Below are positions 5,745 to 8,015 of a stretch of 8,015 nucleotides of DNA, in pieces. The DNA comes from an uncultured Rhodospirillaceae bacterium (GTDB taxonomy: Bacteria > Pseudomonadota > Alphaproteobacteria > RF32 > CAG-239): NCBI GenBank assembly GCA_900313155.1, contig OMQE01000006.1, positions 1 to 8,015 on the forward strand. Direction: 5' to 3'. The position numbers and the translations under genes are program-made. Position 1 is the stretch's first letter; each line of letters opens with the position of its first letter. Below the pieces are notes generated by a model that was given only the letters and a program-made list of their open reading frames with translations, did no database searches and had not been told where the DNA came from.

Positions 5745-8015
5745 CTAAATATCCAAGTTCTGGACTTTCAATGCATTTTCTTGAATAAACTCTTTACGCG
5801 GCTCAACCACGTCACCCATCAAGGTAGAAAATGCCTCATCAGCTTCTTCCACGCTATCAATTTTGACCTGCAACAAAGAGCGTGCTTCCGGATCAAGCGT
5901 TGTTTCCCAAAGCTGTTCAGGGTTCATCTCACCCAAACCTTTATAGCGTTGAATAGAAATACCCTTCTTTCCGGCGGCCGTCACAGCGTTCATCAAACTG
6001 ACCGGTCCGTCAACGCGCTTCAAGCCCATTGACTTTGTGGTCAATTTAGAAGATTTTTCAAAGTTTTCAGTCAAAAATTCGTGCATACCGTTCAGCACTT
6101 GCCCCTCCGGACTTTCCAAAATATTGGCGCCGATAACGTGTTCTTCTTTCACGCCGCGCAATACCCGATAGAAAGCAATACTGCCGTCTTCTTTGATTTC
6201 GGCTTTCCAACCGCGATCATATTCTGCCTCTAATGTATCCAAACGCTTGGCCATTTCATCAATTTCAGCCTGTAATTTGGCTTTGTCGTTCAAAATGTTG
6301 TGGTCAAACAATCCGCAAATAGCCATCTGTTCCACAATTTTTTCCGGCGCTTTCAACGTAAGAGCCTTAATCATGGCATTAGCCTTTTTGGTGCTTCCCA
6401 CAAAAGCAATCAAATCTTGCCCGACCAAACGTTCACCGTGTGCGGTTTCAAGCGAACCGTCTTCACAACCGCCGTGAATAAGATAATCTTCCATTTCGCG
6501 GTCATCTTTAATATATATCACCGAATTACCGCGTTTGGCTTTATAAAGTGGCGGCTGAGCAATATAAACATACCCACGGCGAATAAGTTCAGGCATCTGA
6601 CGATAGAAGAAAGTCAAAAGTAATGTTCTGATGTGCGCACCATCAACATCGGCATCGGTCATAATAATGATTTTGTGGTAGCGACACTTATCCGCATCAA
6701 AGTCGTCTCGTCCAATACCTGTTCCAAACGCCGTAATCATCATACCGATTTCTGCCGACGAAAGCATACGATCAAAACGGGCGCGCTCCACGTTCAAAAT
6801 TTTACCGCGTAAAGGCATAATCGCCTGATATTTACGGTCACGTCCCTGTTTTGCAGAACCACCGGCGGAATCTCCCTCAACAATGAAAACTTCCGAAAGA
6901 GCCGGATCTTTTTCAGAGCAGTCTGCCAATTTTCCCGGTAATGAGGCAATATCTAAAACGCCTTTGCGACGTGTCAGTTCACGTGCTTTTCTTGCAGCTT
7001 CGCGCGCCGATGCAGCCTCAACAATTTTGCCGACAATAATTTTAGCTTCGGCCGGATGTTCTTCCAACCATTCTTTGAGCTTGTCACCCACAATGTTTTC
7101 TACCACAGGACGAACCTCGGACGACACCAACTTATCTTTGGTTTGAGACGAAAATTTCGGGTCCGGCGCCTTAACTGACAACACGCAAGTTAGCCCCTCT
7201 CGCATATCTTCACCGGTGATAATATCTTTATCTTTTTTCAAAAGACCGTTTTCTTGAATATAATTGTTGAACGTGCGCGTCAATGCCCCACGAAAACCGG
7301 CCAAGTGTGTTCCACCGTCTTTTTGCGGAATGTTATTGGTAAAACACAACATTGTTTCGTTATACGAATTAGTCCATTGCATTGAAATTTCTACCGAAAT
7401 ATCGTTGCTTTGTCCACTGATGGCAATGGTGCTTTCATGCAGAGGCGCTTTAGATTTATTTAAATGCGACACAAAAGCATTCAACCCGCCCTCATAATGG
7501 AAATCAACTTCTTTTGGTTCGGCTCCGCGATTGTCAACCAACTTCAAATACACGCCGGAGTTTAAAAACGCTTTTTCTCTGATGGCACGTTCCAATGTTT
7601 CAAAATTGAATTCCGTTTGCGTAAATGTTTTCGGCGATGGCAAAAACGAAACTTCGGTGCCGTGGCGGTTTGGCGTTTGCGCCGTTACATGAATATGCTC
7701 AACAACGTTGCCATCAGCAAAAGTAGCTTCATATTGCTGGTCATTACGCCAAATTTTCAGTTTCAACCAAGTTGAAAGCGCGTTCACCACCGAAACACCC
7801 ACGCCATGCAAACCGCCGGAAACCTTATAAGAATTATTATCAAACTTACCACCCGAGTGCAACTCTGTCATAATCACTTCAGCGGCCGAAACACCTTCTT
7901 CTTTGTGCGTATCGACCGGCATACCGCGACCATTATCGCGAATAGTTGCCGAACCATCCGGATTCAAAATGACGACCGTTTTATCACAATATCCGGCTAA
8001 AGCCTCATCAATAGC
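5745..8015 (-). CDS. gyrB: DNA gyrase subunit B, N-terminus cut by the window edge
   Basis: ATPase subunit of DNA gyrase (GyrA2GyrB2), which introduces negative supercoils in the cytoplasm. The frame is open to base 8015 (AIDEALAGYCDKTVVI precedes the first possible internal TTG at 7967), so about 50 N-terminal residues are missing and 756 are visible. GHKL ATPase motifs: DNGRGMPVD (from visible residue 27), LHSGGKF, GGLHGVG (67-73). The ATP-contacting Lys lies in QTKDKL (291-296). TOPRIM: EGDSAGGSA (380-388) and DADVDGAHI (454-462), with the catalytic Glu and the Asp triad intact. QPPLYK and the C-terminal QRYKGLGEMNPEQLW are present. The roughly 165-residue Gram-negative insertion lies between them, and with the EPRKEFIQ ending this excludes ParE. 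At the position of E. coli Lys447 in the quinolone region it has Arg (MPLRGKI), which I believe is common in alphaproteobacteria. It ends at TAG 5747-5745, followed by a strong terminator, so it is not part of the downstream operon. Confidence 0.98.
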   Translation of the reverse strand, partial: AIDEALAGYCDKTVVILNPDGSATIRDNGRGMPVDTHKEEGVSAAEVIMTELHSGGKFDNNSYKVSGGLHGVGVSVVNALSTWLKLKIWRNDQQYEATFADGNVVEHIHVTAQTPNRHGTEVSFLPSPKTFTQTEFNFETLERAIREKAFLNSGVYLKLVDNRGAEPKEVDFHYEGGLNAFVSHLNKSKAPLHESTIAISGQSNDISVEISMQWTNSYNETMLCFTNNIPQKDGGTHLAGFRGALTRTFNNYIQENGLLKKDKDIITGEDMREGLTCVLSVKAPDPKFSSQTKDKLVSSEVRPVVENIVGDKLKEWLEEHPAEAKIIVGKIVEAASAREAARKARELTRRKGVLDIASLPGKLADCSEKDPALSEVFIVEGDSAGGSAKQGRDRKYQAIMPLRGKILNVERARFDRMLSSAEIGMMITAFGTGIGRDDFDADKCRYHKIIIMTDADVDGAHIRTLLLTFFYRQMPELIRRGYVYIAQPPLYKAKRGNSVIYIKDDREMEDYLIHGGCEDGSLETAHGERLVGQDLIAFVGSTKKANAMIKALTLKAPEKIVEQMAICGLFDHNILNDKAKLQAEIDEMAKRLDTLEAEYDRGWKAEIKEDGSIAFYRVLRGVKEEHVIGANILESPEGQVLNGMHEFLTENFEKSSKLTTKSMGLKRVDGPVSLMNAVTAAGKKGISIQRYKGLGEMNPEQLWETTLDPEARSLLQVKIDSVEEADEAFSTLMGDVVEPRKEFIQENALKVQNLDI

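Noticed and set aside
7965..7967. TTG at 7967 as the start of gyrB
   Set aside because: The upstream codons to 8015 translate to conserved GyrB sequence (AIDEALAGYCDKTVVI), so the gene continues past the window.
5745..8015. Topoisomerase IV subunit ParE instead of GyrB
   Set aside because: The large Gram-negative insertion within the C-terminal half and the EPRKEFIQ ending are GyrB characters.

Overview
The window looks like the chromosome of an AT-rich alphaproteobacterium, possibly a host-associated or intracellular lineage. The main taxonomic marker is a GyrB of Gram-negative architecture whose TOPRIM neighbourhood (MPLRGKILNVERARFDRM) and C-terminus (EPRKEFIQENALKVQNLDI) read as alphaproteobacterial. 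The order or family cannot be fixed from this sequence alone. Every gene I can support is on the minus strand, so the biological reading direction runs from high to low coordinates.

Layout in transcription order: (1) 8015-5745, gyrB, missing only its N-terminus, which lies outside the window. (2) 5744-5590, a compact boundary: a strong Rho-independent terminator for gyrB (5673-5708), a near-consensus sigma70 promoter (TAGACA, 17 nt, TATATT; 5634-5662) and a Shine-Dalgarno site. (3) 5589-3604, a 661-aa soluble, highly charged, helical protein that I do not recognise. (4) 3600-3118, a 160-aa two-helix membrane protein starting 3 nt after the previous stop. (5) 3117-2870, a 248-bp intergenic region rich in palindromes, including a perfect 14-bp inverted repeat with a 20-nt spacer and a CCCGA/TCGGG hairpin of dispersed-repeat type. 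(6) 2869-1478, a 463-aa protein with two N-terminal membrane helices, a long acidic-then-basic disordered linker and a folded C-terminal domain, starting at TTG. (7) 1464 to the window edge, the first 488 residues of a VirD4/TraG-type type IV secretion coupling ATPase, open across the left edge.

The four non-gyrase genes form a probable type IV secretion (T4SS) locus. The clearest link is the 13-nt spacing between the 463-aa gene and the coupling protein. The second link is that the 160-aa and 463-aa proteins share a roughly 100-residue membrane module: the motifs P-x3-R-x5-W-x2-G and a P-x4-GWW at identical residues 73-80 in both. This suggests duplication of a membrane subunit followed by addition of a soluble domain in one copy. 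My working model is that the 463-aa and 160-aa proteins are membrane partners of the coupling ATPase, analogous to DotL/DotM-type sub-complexes but not recognisably homologous. The 661-aa protein would be a co-encoded substrate, adaptor or cytosolic component. No relaxase, integrase, transposase, tRNA, rRNA or CRISPR array is visible, so nothing here marks the locus as a mobile element.
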